Source: Occultella glacieicola
GTDB lineage: Bacteria; Actinomycetota; Actinomycetes; Actinomycetales; Beutenbergiaceae
Direction of reading: 5' to 3'
DNA length: 64,000 bases
NCBI RefSeq assembly: GCF_004353825.1
Contig: NZ_SMNA01000004.1
Coordinates: forward strand, 1-64,000
Positions within the stretch are counted from its first letter, which is position 1. Each line of letters starts with the position of its first letter. Of the stretch, positions 53,462 to 62,038 are shown piece by piece. Made by a program: the position numbers and the translations under genes. The notes beneath the pieces were generated by a model. That model was given only the letters and a program-made list of their open reading frames with translations. It had not been told where the DNA came from and did not search any database.

Positions 53462-55411
53462 CTAGGTGTGGATCTGCAGTTTGTAGGTGAGCGAGGACGA
53501 CCCGCTCGAGATGTCCAGGTTGGTGATGACGCGTGCCTGGTTGCCACTGAACAGCGTGACCGCCGTCGGGGTGAGGCTCATCTCGACGGCAGTGCCGTCG
53601 CCGATCGTGAGATCGAACGTGTGCTCGCCCCGCCGGACCCGGACGCCATGCGCCAGAGTCGACCCTGCGCCGTCGGCCGGGGTCTCTCCCTCGGCGACCA
53701 CGAAGGTGACCGTGTCGCTGGGTCCGACCACGAGCGGGACCCGCTCGGTGAAGGCGGCCTCGGCGGGTGCCTCGACGACGATCCGGACGCACTCGGGCAG
53801 GCACCGGAAGGTGCGGTGGATCCGGCCCTCGGCGTCGGCGTAGGTGTAGGTGAACGGGAGGCTCTGGTGGTAACGCCCGCCGGTCTGGACCGTGCTGCTG
53901 GACGCATCGCTGTGGCCGTCGGCAAGGATGGTGGTCCAGGCGCTGTCCGTGCCCATCTGGGTGGCGACGAAGGCGCCGGTGGCATGGTGATAGAAGAACG
54001 ACGGGCCGCGGACAACTCGAGGCGAGAGGGCCCGACCATGATGCGTCGCGAAGTAGTACCCGGGCCGCTTGGTGAACACGTAGTGGGCGTCGAACCGCTC
54101 GTCGGAACGGGCCTCGACGAAGGAACCCGAGCCCATGTACGGCAGGGACGCGATCGCCGCCTCTCGCTCGGCCAGGGTCGGGTAGACGGGCTCGTCCACG
54201 GTGAGGCGGAGGTTCTGCGGCGCGGTGCCGCTGGCGCTCAGTCGGGTGACCTCGACCTCACCGTCCGCCCATGCCTGTTGCAGGGCGGCGAGGTGCTCGG
54301 CGTGCCAGTTGAGGGCCCGGACCATGTGCGACTCCTTGAAGATGTTCAGGTGGTCGGGATAGTTGCTGGTGTCGGCCCCGCGCAGGGCGGCCAGTGAGCG
54401 CATCGAGGTGCGGCTCGAGATGCCGTTCACGGTCCAGCCGGCGCCGTCGGGCTCCCAGAGGTAGTTGTACCGGCACCAGTCCAGGTGCTTGAGGGCGATC
54501 TGTCGGTAGCGGTCGTCCCCGGTGCGCTCGAAGGCGACGGCAAGGTCGCGCAGGCCGGTGTAGAGGGAGTAGTGGGCGTCGAACGCGGCGTACTCGTACA
54601 TGTAGCCGGCGCCCTGGCTCTGCCCGTTGGCCATCAGGTAGTCGAGCCGCTCGTGGTAGGCGGCCTCGATGTGCGGGGGCATCAGATGCAGGAACGCCGA
54701 GATGCCGGTCATCCCGCCGATGATCTGGTTGACGTAGCGCATGCCGGCGTCCCAGACGTCCGCGACGGTCGGGTCGAGCAGGTACTCGGCGCCGAGCTGG
54801 AGCGAGGCCAGTACCTCGGTGCGGACCTGCGGGTTCCAGCCGACCTCCTCCATCATCACGGCCGCCTCGCCGAGGTAGATCAGGCCGAAGCCGGTCGCTG
54901 CCCGGTTCTTGTCCGTGTAGCTGTAGGCGGGCCACCACCCCTCCGGTCCCTGGAGCTGGAGGTAGTAGCGCATCGCGGCGTACACGTGATCGCGAAGGAC
55001 CGGGTCGAGGTAGTACGGGTTCCAGTCCGCCTCGTGCGTGTAGAAGAACGCCAGGGTGTAGACCGATTCCTGGTTCCGCGCGTTCCAGGGGTCGGGCGCG
55101 TAGGCGGAGTAACCACCGTTGAACCACCCGACCGTCTCGGGGTCGGTGTCCTCCATGTTGTTCGCGATGTCGGCGAGGCTCACGAAGTACTGGGTGATGC
55201 GCTGCTCCTGTGGAGTGAACAGCGAACGGTCGAGCGTGGCGATGTCGTACGGGTCCATGTCCGGGATCGGCAGCGTGGACACGTCCCCGATGTCGGCCGC
55301 CGCCGGGCGGGCCCGAATGGCCAGTGCGATGCCCGCGACGCCGGCCGCGCTCATGCGCAACAGGGTGCGGCGGGAGAACGGGAGGGTGACGGGGGTTTGC
55401 TGGCTGTGCAC
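53462..55411 (-). CDS. Tat-exported putative polysaccharide-active enzyme
   Basis: A 649-residue protein starting at a GTG with AAGGAG upstream. The signal peptide has SRRTLLRM, a hydrophobic core and RPAAA, so Tat export is likely. Residues about 80-400 are helix-rich with many aromatic residues (WWPAYSYTDKNRAA, DAHYSLYTGLRDLAVAF, WCRYNYLWEPDG), as in an alpha/alpha-barrel. Residues about 430-649 are beta-rich, including YYFATHHGRALSPRVV. This two-part form resembles alpha/alpha-barrel polysaccharide lyases and glycoside hydrolases, but I cannot name a family or catalytic residues. Confidence 0.75.
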   Translation of the reverse strand: MHSQQTPVTLPFSRRTLLRMSAAGVAGIALAIRARPAAADIGDVSTLPIPDMDPYDIATLDRSLFTPQEQRITQYFVSLADIANNMEDTDPETVGWFNGGYSAYAPDPWNARNQESVYTLAFFYTHEADWNPYYLDPVLRDHVYAAMRYYLQLQGPEGWWPAYSYTDKNRAATGFGLIYLGEAAVMMEEVGWNPQVRTEVLASLQLGAEYLLDPTVADVWDAGMRYVNQIIGGMTGISAFLHLMPPHIEAAYHERLDYLMANGQSQGAGYMYEYAAFDAHYSLYTGLRDLAVAFERTGDDRYRQIALKHLDWCRYNYLWEPDGAGWTVNGISSRTSMRSLAALRGADTSNYPDHLNIFKESHMVRALNWHAEHLAALQQAWADGEVEVTRLSASGTAPQNLRLTVDEPVYPTLAEREAAIASLPYMGSGSFVEARSDERFDAHYVFTKRPGYYFATHHGRALSPRVVRGPSFFYHHATGAFVATQMGTDSAWTTILADGHSDASSSTVQTGGRYHQSLPFTYTYADAEGRIHRTFRCLPECVRIVVEAPAEAAFTERVPLVVGPSDTVTFVVAEGETPADGAGSTLAHGVRVRRGEHTFDLTIGDGTAVEMSLTPTAVTLFSGNQARVITNLDISSGSSSLTYKLQIHT

Positions 55412-55516
55412 GGTATCTCCTTCGATGACGTGGCCGGCGCCCTGTGGGCGCATCTCACCAGCGCACGAGGCAGTGGTTCGTGCGCGGTCGATGAGAGTGC
55501 GCGACCTCTGATGTCG

Positions 55517-55529
55517 CGTTGCATCAACG
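55517..55529. promoter_or_regulatory. short palindrome upstream of the exported enzyme gene
   Basis: CGTTGCATCAACG is a 5-bp perfect inverted repeat around three bases, about 106 nt before the GTG. Flanking TCG/CGA bases extend the symmetry loosely. A repressor of the LacI or similar class could bind. The rest of the 300-nt gap (55,412-55,711) shows no gene or strong signal. Confidence 0.4.
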
Positions 55530-55711
55530 TAGCGACAGGGCGGGAGCTCGCGCAAGGGTCGGCGCGGAGGACGCCGACGCAGTCCATCCCGCTCGGGCCG
55601 GACTCCTGCCCTCGCCGGGGCACTGCATCCGCCGCCCGGGCCTTCCTCCCGGCGCGTGGTGCCGCATCGGCGGTGCAACGTGCTGTCCCCACCTACTGGC
55701 AGAGTTGGGGG

Positions 55712-56806
55712 ATGGCCGAACCCGACATCGCCGCGACCCTGCGCCTCGCCTCCGCCGCCCTCGGTCGCACCTTGACCGACCCGGTCCCGCTAGGAGGGTC
55801 GACCCGGTCCCTGGTGCTGCGGGCGCGGACGACCGAGGGGACGAGCGTGGTCATCAAGCACTTCGAGCCCGACGGCGGGGGCGCGAGCGGTGAGGACGGC
55901 GACGGTGCCTACCGCCGGGAGGCGGCCGGGCTGGTCCACCTGGAGCACACGCCGGACCTGCTCGCGGCCGACCCGGCCGCGCGGCTGCTGGTGATGACCG
56001 ACGCCGGCTCGGCGCCCACCCTGGCGGACCTGCTGCGCGGCACCGACCCGGACGTCGCGCGCGCCGCGGCGGCCCGCTGGGCCCGCGCCCTCGGCGACCT
56101 GTGCGGCGGCTCGACCTCCGCCGTCGGCACCATCGCCGACGCCCTCGGTACGCCGCCGGACCACGGGGTCGCCGACCGGATCAGGACCGGGGTGGACCGG
56201 ATCGCGCAGGTGAGTGGCGCCGTCGTGCCGGATGGCATGGCGGCCGAGATCGCCACCGTCCTCGACCTGGTGGACGACCGCAGCGTGCTGGTCGCGTCGC
56301 CGGGTGACACCTGCCCGGACAATGCCCTGCTCGAGCCGGACGGGCGGGTGGTCTTCCTGGACCTCGAGGGCACGGACGTCCACCATCCGGCCCTGGACGC
56401 CGCGTACACGCTCCTTCCATTCGCGACCTGCTGGTGCGTCTACGACCCGCCGCCCGGGTTCGTCGAAGACCTCCTCGAGAACTTCACCGCAGGCCTCGCC
56501 GCGCATCTGCCCGGGGTGGACACCGACCCGCGCTGGCCGGTCCAGGTGCGGACTGCCTGCCTGGGTTGGCTGCTGATGATGGCGAGCGTCCTGCTCCAGT
56601 ACACGGACGACCCGGATCGTCGGCTGGGTCCGAAGGACACCCCGGCCCTGACGTTCCGGGAGCATGTGCTGGTCCGGTGGCGGTGGGGAGCGCGCCACCT
56701 GGCCGCCGACTTCCCGGCCGCGGCCGGTTTCCTCGCCGACGCCGTCGCGGGCGTCGAACGGGACTGGGGTGCCGTGCGTCCGGCCGGCTACCCGGCGTTC
56801 GGCTGA
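55712..56806 (+). CDS. phosphotransferase-like protein (APH fold)
   Basis: A 364-residue protein. The N-lobe has PLGGSTRSLVLRAR and VVIKHFEPD (Lys of the ATP site). The catalytic loop reads SPGDTCPDNALL: Asp and Asn are kept, but Pro takes the place of the usual His. The metal loop is FLDLEGTDVHHPALDAAY. The substrate is unknown. Its end overlaps the convergent YidC-like gene by 19 nt. Confidence 0.8.
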   Translation: MAEPDIAATLRLASAALGRTLTDPVPLGGSTRSLVLRARTTEGTSVVIKHFEPDGGGASGEDGDGAYRREAAGLVHLEHTPDLLAADPAARLLVMTDAGSAPTLADLLRGTDPDVARAAAARWARALGDLCGGSTSAVGTIADALGTPPDHGVADRIRTGVDRIAQVSGAVVPDGMAAEIATVLDLVDDRSVLVASPGDTCPDNALLEPDGRVVFLDLEGTDVHHPALDAAYTLLPFATCWCVYDPPPGFVEDLLENFTAGLAAHLPGVDTDPRWPVQVRTACLGWLLMMASVLLQYTDDPDRRLGPKDTPALTFREHVLVRWRWGARHLAADFPAAAGFLADAVAGVERDWGAVRPAGYPAFG

Positions 56807-57585
56807 ACCTCCCCCGCGGCCGCGGCCGGGGCCGGTGGGTTCAGCAGCCGACGCAGCACCAGCCGCTCACCGAGCGTCCAGGTCGTGGTGACCATCAGGT
56901 AGAGGGCGGCGGCGAGCGGCACGAACGTGGCGAACACTGCCGTCAGGAACGGCAGGAACCCGAGGGCCTTGGTCAGCCCGGACAGATCCGGCACCCCCGG
57001 CTGCCGCTCGGTCGCGGTCGGCATCGGCGACGGCATCAGCAGCTTGCGCGACGCCTGCGCGGCGGCGACGATCACCACGACGATCACGCCGTAGAGCACC
57101 CAGGTCAGCGCGGTGGTCGTGCCGGCGCCGACGGCCGTGATCAGGCTGGTGCCGAGCGGGTTGCCGAGCAGCTCGTTCTCGAGCAGGTGGTTCGCCTCGC
57201 CGCCGATCGTCGGGGTGATGAACAGCCCGTAAACCGCGAGCAGCACCGGCATCTGCAGCAGCACGGGTCCGAACCCGGCGAACGGGCTGGACTTCTCCTC
57301 GCGGTAGAGCTCCATCATCTTGCGCTGCAGGACCTCGGGCTGCTTCTTGTACCGCCTCTGCAGCTCGGCGAGCTTCGGCGCGATCCGGCGCCGGGTCCGC
57401 TCCGCGCGGGCCTGGGACACCCCGACGGGGATCAGGGCGGTGCGCACGAGGAGGGTGAAGACCACGATCGCCAGGGCTGCCGCGCTCCCGGCGGCGATCG
57501 GTTCGAGCAGGTCCGTCAGCGTGGTGACGACGGAGTTGGCAACGGAGATGAGCGCCCTGATCGGCGCGAATTCGTACAGGTTCAT
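56788..57585 (-). CDS. YidC/Oxa1-family membrane insertase paralogue
   Basis: A 265-residue membrane protein with about five hydrophobic segments. The core has FTLLVRTALIPVGVSQARAERT, with the positive Arg of the hydrophilic groove, and the cytoplasmic hairpin (LAELQRRYKKQPEVLQRKMMELYREE, quoted as LAELQRRYKK to ELYREE). The main YidC is normally encoded beside rnpA/rpmH; this copy is elsewhere and next to a small membrane protein, as in other Actinobacteria. Confidence 0.9.
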   Translation of the reverse strand: MNLYEFAPIRALISVANSVVTTLTDLLEPIAAGSAAALAIVVFTLLVRTALIPVGVSQARAERTRRRIAPKLAELQRRYKKQPEVLQRKMMELYREEKSSPFAGFGPVLLQMPVLLAVYGLFITPTIGGEANHLLENELLGNPLGTSLITAVGAGTTTALTWVLYGVIVVVIVAAAQASRKLLMPSPMPTATERQPGVPDLSGLTKALGFLPFLTAVFATFVPLAAALYLMVTTTWTLGERLVLRRLLNPPAPAAAAGEVQPNAG

Positions 57586-57693
57586 GGGTTGGTCCTTGCG
57601 TCATACGGGCGGGTGGGGGCCGTATGGTCGCGCGGGCATGACACCGCAACGGTGCCCGACGGCGGAGGTCGGGTCGGGTGGGTTGGCGGCGGG

Positions 57694-58002
57694 TCAGCGC
57701 GCGGCGACCGCGAGGACGCGGCCCGGCGCCCGGGGGCGCGGCTTGCCGGGGGTGTCCGGCGCGCTCTGCGGGCGAGGTTCGGGTGCGCGCGCGTGCTCCA
57801 GGCGCATCCGTGGCCCACGCAGCCCGCCGAAGGTGGCCGCCACCGCGACGTGGTCGAGCGTCGCGGCGAGCAGAGCCACCGCGGCCAGACCGACCGCGCC
57901 GGCGACGGCGAGGGTACCCAGACCCTGCGCGGACACGTCGAAGCCGAGCACCACGATCAGGAATCGGGCGAGGTGCTCGAGATGCTCGAAGATCTGCGGC
58001 AT
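57694..58002 (-). CDS. small membrane protein, DUF6412-like
   Basis: A 102-residue protein with two hydrophobic segments (FLIVVLGFDVSA and LAVAGAVGLAAVALLAATL) and a Pro/Arg-rich tail. It lies 108 nt upstream of the YidC-like gene on the same strand. The resemblance to DUF6412 rests on pairing with YidC and on length, from memory. Function is unknown. Confidence 0.65.
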   Translation of the reverse strand: MPQIFEHLEHLARFLIVVLGFDVSAQGLGTLAVAGAVGLAAVALLAATLDHVAVAATFGGLRGPRMRLEHARAPEPRPQSAPDTPGKPRPRAPGRVLAVAAR

Positions 58003-58101
58003 TGGGCTCTCGGTGGTCGGCGCTGTCTGGACGAGGCTACACCGGCGTCGGCCGGCCGATCGGGAAGCAGAGGTGTCCCAGGGCCTGAATCCCAATTCGT
58101 G

Positions 58102-58295
58102 ATGCGCCCGGTACGCGTGGGGGATGACGGCTCAGATCACGGTCCGGCCGAGTGTGTGGTCCCGTTGGACCATGTGGTGACCATTCCCGTCGACCTGCTG
58201 GGGCGCACTCTCGGCTTCCTGAGCCAGGACCAGGAGCGGTTGCTGGCACGTCGGTCGTGCGCGCCCACGACCTGGACCTTCCGCTGCTCGGCTGA
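58102..58295 (+). pseudogene. decayed mazF/pemK-like toxin gene
   Basis: The frame starts MRP, as actinobacterial MazF-family toxins do, then jumps to a C-terminal part: CVVPLDHVVTIPVDLLGRTL and GFLSQDQERLLAR. The middle, about 50-60 residues, is missing. After LLAR the frame changes; in the next frame SVVRAHDLDLPLLG then TGA complete the expected end. So there is an internal deletion plus a frameshift. No antitoxin gene was found in the adjacent 100 bases. This accounts for the 373-nt gap 58,003-58,375; the remainder shows nothing else. Confidence 0.6.
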
Positions 58296-58375
58296 CCTCC
58301 CCGTCCTCGCCGTGCCCACGGCTCGGGCGCGAAGAGTTCGTGGGAGTCCCGTCCATCGCAGAGCGTCGGGGTGGC

Positions 58376-59629
58376 TCAATTCGTTGAACATGACGATGGT
58401 TGGCGGAAGGGCAACTCGGTACTCGATGATCGGCCGCCGCTCATCCCTTCTGTGGTGGGTCGGGGCGTGGAGAGGGCGACCGTGCCAGCGGTGCCATCCA
58501 CGAGGACCAGGGCGCCGTCGGTGATCGTGGTGGTGACGTCCGGGATCCCCAGCACCGCGGGGATGCCCTGCTCGCGGGCGACGATCGCCGCGTGGGACAG
58601 GACGCCCCCGGTCTCGGTGACGACGCCGGCGGCCACGCGCAGCAGCGCCGTCCAGGCCGGGTCGGTGTAGGGGCAGATCACGATGTCCCCGGGCCGGACC
58701 CGCCCGAAGTCGGACGGTCCGTGCAGGACGCGGGCGAGCCCGGTCGCGGTGCCGTGGGAGCCGGGCGCGCCGAACAGTGTCGTGGTGCCGCCAGCGACGG
58801 GACCCGTCGGCAGCGCAGGAGCCTGCGCCGTGATCGGCCGGGCCTGCAGGATCCAGAGCCCACCGTCGACGAGGGCCCACTCGACGTCCTGGGGTCGGTC
58901 GAGCTCTGTGGCGATCCGGTGACCGAGAGCGGTGAGGGCGCGGGCGGTCGCGTCGTCGAGCGCCGGCCGGGTCCGCTGGGACTCCGGTACCTCGCTGGCC
59001 GTGGGACCGGTGCCATCGCGACCCCGATCCAGACGCGTGGCCTTGCGCCCGATGGTGCGCCGGATGCTTCCGTCCACGGCGATCTCGTAGGTGTCGGGGG
59101 TGACCGTGCCGCCGACCACGCTCGGACCGAGGCCCCAGGATGCCTCGACGCGGGTGCTCGCGCCGGGGTGGGCCGGCGTGAACATCACGCCCGAGGCGTC
59201 CGCATCGACCATGCGCTGGACGAGCACGGCCATCGGCTCACTTGCCGGCGACGCCGCGCGGCTGCTCCGGTACTCCAGGGCGCGGTCGGAGTGCAGCGAC
59301 GCCCAGCAGGTTCGCACGGCCGCCACCACCGCGGGCGTGCCCCGTGCGCCCAGCACGCTCTCGTACATGCCGGCCGCTGAGGCGTCCGGCCGGTCCTCGG
59401 CATCGGCCGAGGAGCGGACCGCCACCGCCGGGTCGCCGAGCCGTGCCAGGTGCCGGGCGACCGCGGCCCGGAGCGCGTCGGAGCCGGCCGACCCGGTCCC
59501 GGCGCAGTGCACGGCGAACGGCACGACGAAGCCGTCGGGCACCGGCAGCCCGGCCCTCAGCAACGTGCCCAGCGCCGCAGCCTTGCCACCACAGGCCGCT
59601 GCGGTCGCGTCCCAGAGATCCGTGAGCAT
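58376..59629 (-). CDS. compact PEP-synthase-like enzyme (ATP-grasp plus phosphohistidine domain)
   Basis: A 417-residue protein with the N-terminal ATP/pyruvate-binding domain of PEP synthase/PPDK (GGKAAALGTLLRAGLPVPDGF; VAVRSSADAEDRPDASAAGMY) and the swivelling phosphohistidine domain (GGVLSHAAIVAREQGIPAVLG, His near residue 347). The C-terminal PEP-binding barrel is missing. Rifampicin phosphotransferase has the same two domains but with an extra drug-binding domain between, also missing here. The acceptor is unknown. It is divergent from two small regulator genes. Confidence 0.87.
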   Translation of the reverse strand: MLTDLWDATAAACGGKAAALGTLLRAGLPVPDGFVVPFAVHCAGTGSAGSDALRAAVARHLARLGDPAVAVRSSADAEDRPDASAAGMYESVLGARGTPAVVAAVRTCWASLHSDRALEYRSSRAASPASEPMAVLVQRMVDADASGVMFTPAHPGASTRVEASWGLGPSVVGGTVTPDTYEIAVDGSIRRTIGRKATRLDRGRDGTGPTASEVPESQRTRPALDDATARALTALGHRIATELDRPQDVEWALVDGGLWILQARPITAQAPALPTGPVAGGTTTLFGAPGSHGTATGLARVLHGPSDFGRVRPGDIVICPYTDPAWTALLRVAAGVVTETGGVLSHAAIVAREQGIPAVLGIPDVTTTITDGALVLVDGTAGTVALSTPRPTTEGMSGGRSSSTELPFRQPSSCSTN

Positions 59630-59649
59630 CCGCTACCCATCAATGAAAG

Positions 59650-59693
59650 GTTGACAACAGTTCGTTGACAACATTGTGTTGATTGTGCAGGAT
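59650..59693 (+). promoter_or_regulatory. tandem operator-like repeats and promoter between the PEP enzyme and the HTH gene
   Basis: GTTGACAAC occurs twice (59650-59658 and 59664-59672), with GTTGA a third time at 59678: three starts exactly 14 bp apart. The second copy supplies TTGACA (59665-59670); 17 bases later CAGGAT (59688-59693) is a fair -10, and six bases after it is the ATG of the HTH gene. So the repeats overlap the promoter, as expected for autoregulation. The transcript would be leaderless. Confidence 0.65.
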
Positions 59694-59699
59694 CGGAGG

Positions 59700-60098
59700 A
59701 TGGCACGCAAGCACGAGGTCCAAGCGCAGGGCAACGACCAGACCCGGGCACGACAAGAACGCGAGGCACAGGACCGGCTCTTGGCCCTCGGGGCCGACGC
59801 CCTGGATCCGCGGCCATGGCGACCGGCCCCGGTTCCGCCCACCGCCGTCGACCTCACGCAGTTCGCGCTCTGGCGTTCCGCTGACCTCGACCCGGCCGAC
59901 CTGCTGAGCGTGCTCACCCTGCTGCCCGCTGCGCGGGCGGAGGTCGACGGCGTTGAGTCCGGACTGCTTTTCACCGCCCGCGCCGCGGGGTTGACCTGGG
60001 CGCAGATCGCCGAGGCGATGGGCTTCCGGTCGCCGCAGGCCTGCCAACAGCACTTCGTGCGACTCGCCGACAGGCAGGCAGACCAGTCATGGGCATGA
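59700..60098 (+). CDS. small helix-turn-helix protein
   Basis: A 132-residue protein. The C-terminal helix-turn-helix reads AAGLTWAQIAEAMGFRSPQACQQHF (described by AAGLTW to CQQHF), similar to sigma-region-4/RHH-free HTH domains. The N-terminal half is charged (RKHEVQAQGNDQTRARQEREAQDR). The start is placed at the ATG six bases after a -10 box. It overlaps the next gene. It probably regulates the divergent PEP-synthase-like gene. Confidence 0.75.
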   Translation: MARKHEVQAQGNDQTRARQEREAQDRLLALGADALDPRPWRPAPVPPTAVDLTQFALWRSADLDPADLLSVLTLLPAARAEVDGVESGLLFTARAAGLTWAQIAEAMGFRSPQACQQHFVRLADRQADQSWA

Positions 60099-60724
60099 CC
60101 TCAGAACCGCGACTGCTCGTGCTGCACGCAGTGCGGCTCCTCGGCTTCGGTGACACCCCCGCCGTCGCCGACCGCGCCGGCACCGACCCGGCCGAGAGTG
60201 CGACGCTCCTGGAGGAGGCGGCCGGGCGCGGCTGGCTGCAACGCTCGTCGTTCGGCGATCTCGGCGGCTGGTGGCTGACCGACGAGGGCAGGCGCGAGAA
60301 CGAACGCGAACTCGCCCGGGAACGGGACTCGGTCGACCCAGGTGGCCTCATCGCGACCACCTACCGCGAATTCCTCCCGCTCAATGCCTCGCTCCAGCGC
60401 GCGTGCACCAACTGGCAATTGAAGCCGACAGCCGCCGGCCGGCTCGCCGCCAACGACCACACCGACCCCGACTGGGATGACCGGATCCTCGACGAGCTCA
60501 CCACCATCGGCGCCGCGCTGGCTCCGTTGGACGAGCGTCTGTCCCGCGTCCTGGTGCGGTTCGGCGGGTACCACGCACGCTTCGACGCGGCCCTTGACCG
60601 AGCCCGCGCCGGTCAGCGCGAGTGGGTCGACGGGACGGACGTCGACTCCTGCCATCGCGTGTGGTTCCAACTCCACGAGGACCTCATCGCGACCCTCGGT
60701 CTGGACCGCGGTGCCGAGGGCTGA
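60089..60724 (+). CDS. winged-helix regulator, partner of the small HTH protein
   Basis: A 211-residue protein. Residues about 7-75 form a winged helix (LLVLHAVRLLGFGDTPAVAD, then GGWWLTDEGRRENEREL). The rest is helical. An ATG two codons later overlaps the previous stop (ATGA) and may be the real start. The pair with the HTH gene, divergent from the PEP-synthase-like gene, suggests joint control. Confidence 0.75.
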   Translation: MGMTSEPRLLVLHAVRLLGFGDTPAVADRAGTDPAESATLLEEAAGRGWLQRSSFGDLGGWWLTDEGRRENERELARERDSVDPGGLIATTYREFLPLNASLQRACTNWQLKPTAAGRLAANDHTDPDWDDRILDELTTIGAALAPLDERLSRVLVRFGGYHARFDAALDRARAGQREWVDGTDVDSCHRVWFQLHEDLIATLGLDRGAEG

Positions 60725-60733
60725 GGGGGTCTG

Positions 60734-60749
60734 GCAGCTCGCGAGCTGC
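60734..60749. repeat. perfect 16-bp palindrome
   Basis: GCAGCTCGCGAGCTGC lies 10 nt after the winged-helix gene, in the gap before the convergent DUF402 gene. It has no loop, so it suits a protein-binding site as well as a short terminator stem. Confidence 0.5.
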
Positions 60750-60812
60750 GGGGTTGAGCGACACCCGGAGAACGCTACCCAGACCGGCCACCCGAGCCGG
60801 GGAGATCCGGTG

Positions 60813-61409
60813 TCAGACGTCGAACGGATGGGGAACGTCGACCAGTGCCGGTAGCGCGGCCTCCCCACACGCCGCCAACCGGAGGTCCCCACGGTCGTCG
60901 AACGGTGCGGTCCGCAACTTCATCCCGCGTTCGGTCGACGCGGCCGCTGCCAGTGCGAGTTCCGCCTGATCCCGACCCAGCAGGCCGTGCGCCCGGACGT
61001 CGGCGAAGTCGTCGAGATCCTCGACCGCGACGAGTCCGGACCGGAGCCGGAACGGGTCGAGCTCCCAATCCATGAAGACGATGACGTCCCGGTCACGGCG
61101 CACCCAGTCGCAGACCTCCACACTGACCTGCAGCGGTCGCTCCGGCACCCGCCAGGTGGCCAGCCACCTCTCCGACGGACCGGGCACGAGGGAGAGCGAG
61201 TCGAGTCCTGGGCCGGCTCCTCCCTCGACCTCGCAGGAGTCCTCGCTGGTTCCATCGCTCGACCTGTAGCGGGAGCCGGCCGGCGTGAACAGCCAGATGC
61301 CGTCGTGGTCGAGCTCGACCAGGTATGCCTGCCAACAGCCACGACCGCCACGCAACTTCTGCTTGCAGATGGTGACGACGGGTGGTCGGCCGGCGCTCCC
61401 CGGGGACAT
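60813..61409 (-). CDS. DUF402-domain protein
   Basis: A 198-residue protein. The segment [41 protein letters not shown] (described by its ends VSVEVCDW and VEDLDDF) matches the DUF402 pattern; the domain is known from nucleotide-phosphate hydrolases. The Asp/Glu-rich metal site (MDWELD) is present. The start is the ATG just after an in-frame GTG. Function is not certain. Confidence 0.8.
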   Translation of the reverse strand: MSPGSAGRPPVVTICKQKLRGGRGCWQAYLVELDHDGIWLFTPAGSRYRSSDGTSEDSCEVEGGAGPGLDSLSLVPGPSERWLATWRVPERPLQVSVEVCDWVRRDRDVIVFMDWELDPFRLRSGLVAVEDLDDFADVRAHGLLGRDQAELALAAAASTERGMKLRTAPFDDRGDLRLAACGEAALPALVDVPHPFDV

Positions 61410-61538
61410 CACGCCAGTAGAGCACGTGGGCCGCTCCGACGGGGCGCCTGCCGCGTGCTCCGACGCGGTCGGATCGCCTGTACGTCGACGTCGGGATCCT
61501 TACGCTGGAGACCCACGACGTCGACCGACGGAGACCTC

Positions 61539-61982
61539 ATGCCCCGCCACATCGCACTGGTCGCCCACGACAACATGAAGGTCGAACTCCTGCGCTGGGC
61601 CGAGTTCAACAGGGACACCCTCGCCGAGCACGTCCTGTACGCGACCGGCACCACCGGCACCATGCTCGAGTTCGAGCTCGGGCTGCCCGTGCACCGGTTC
61701 CTCTCGGGCCCGGTCGGCGGCGACCAGCAGATCGGCGCCAAGATCGCCGAGGGCCAGATCACGATGCTGATCTTCTTCTGGGATCCGCTCGAGCCGCAGC
61801 CGCACGACCCGGACGTCAAGGCCCTGCTGCGGATCGGCACCGTGTGGAACGTGCCGATGGCGTGCAACGTGGCTTCGGCGGACCTGATGATCTCCTCCCC
61901 GCTGCTCGGTAGCGACTACGAGAACCGCCGCCCGGACCTCACCCCGCGTGCCTGGGAGGACGGCCGTCCCGCAGGCGGGTAG
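61539..61982 (+). CDS. mgsA: methylglyoxal synthase
   Basis: A 147-residue cytosolic enzyme that converts dihydroxyacetone phosphate to methylglyoxal and phosphate. The motifs ATGTTGTM (about residues 36-43), [13 protein letters not shown] (about 59-71, with the catalytic Asp) and [15 protein letters not shown] are all present. GGAG precedes the ATG, and TACGCT upstream may be the -10. It is a bypass of lower glycolysis under phosphate limitation. Confidence 0.95.
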   Translation: MPRHIALVAHDNMKVELLRWAEFNRDTLAEHVLYATGTTGTMLEFELGLPVHRFLSGPVGGDQQIGAKIAEGQITMLIFFWDPLEPQPHDPDVKALLRIGTVWNVPMACNVASADLMISSPLLGSDYENRRPDLTPRAWEDGRPAGG

Positions 61983-62038
61983 TGCTCCCCATCGGCCGCC
62001 GACACTTCGGTCACCTGGACCGGCTAATCTCAAGCCTC

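Noticed and set aside
58376-59629. Rifampicin phosphotransferase
   Set aside because: The two end domains fit, but the protein is about half the usual length and lacks the drug-binding middle domain.
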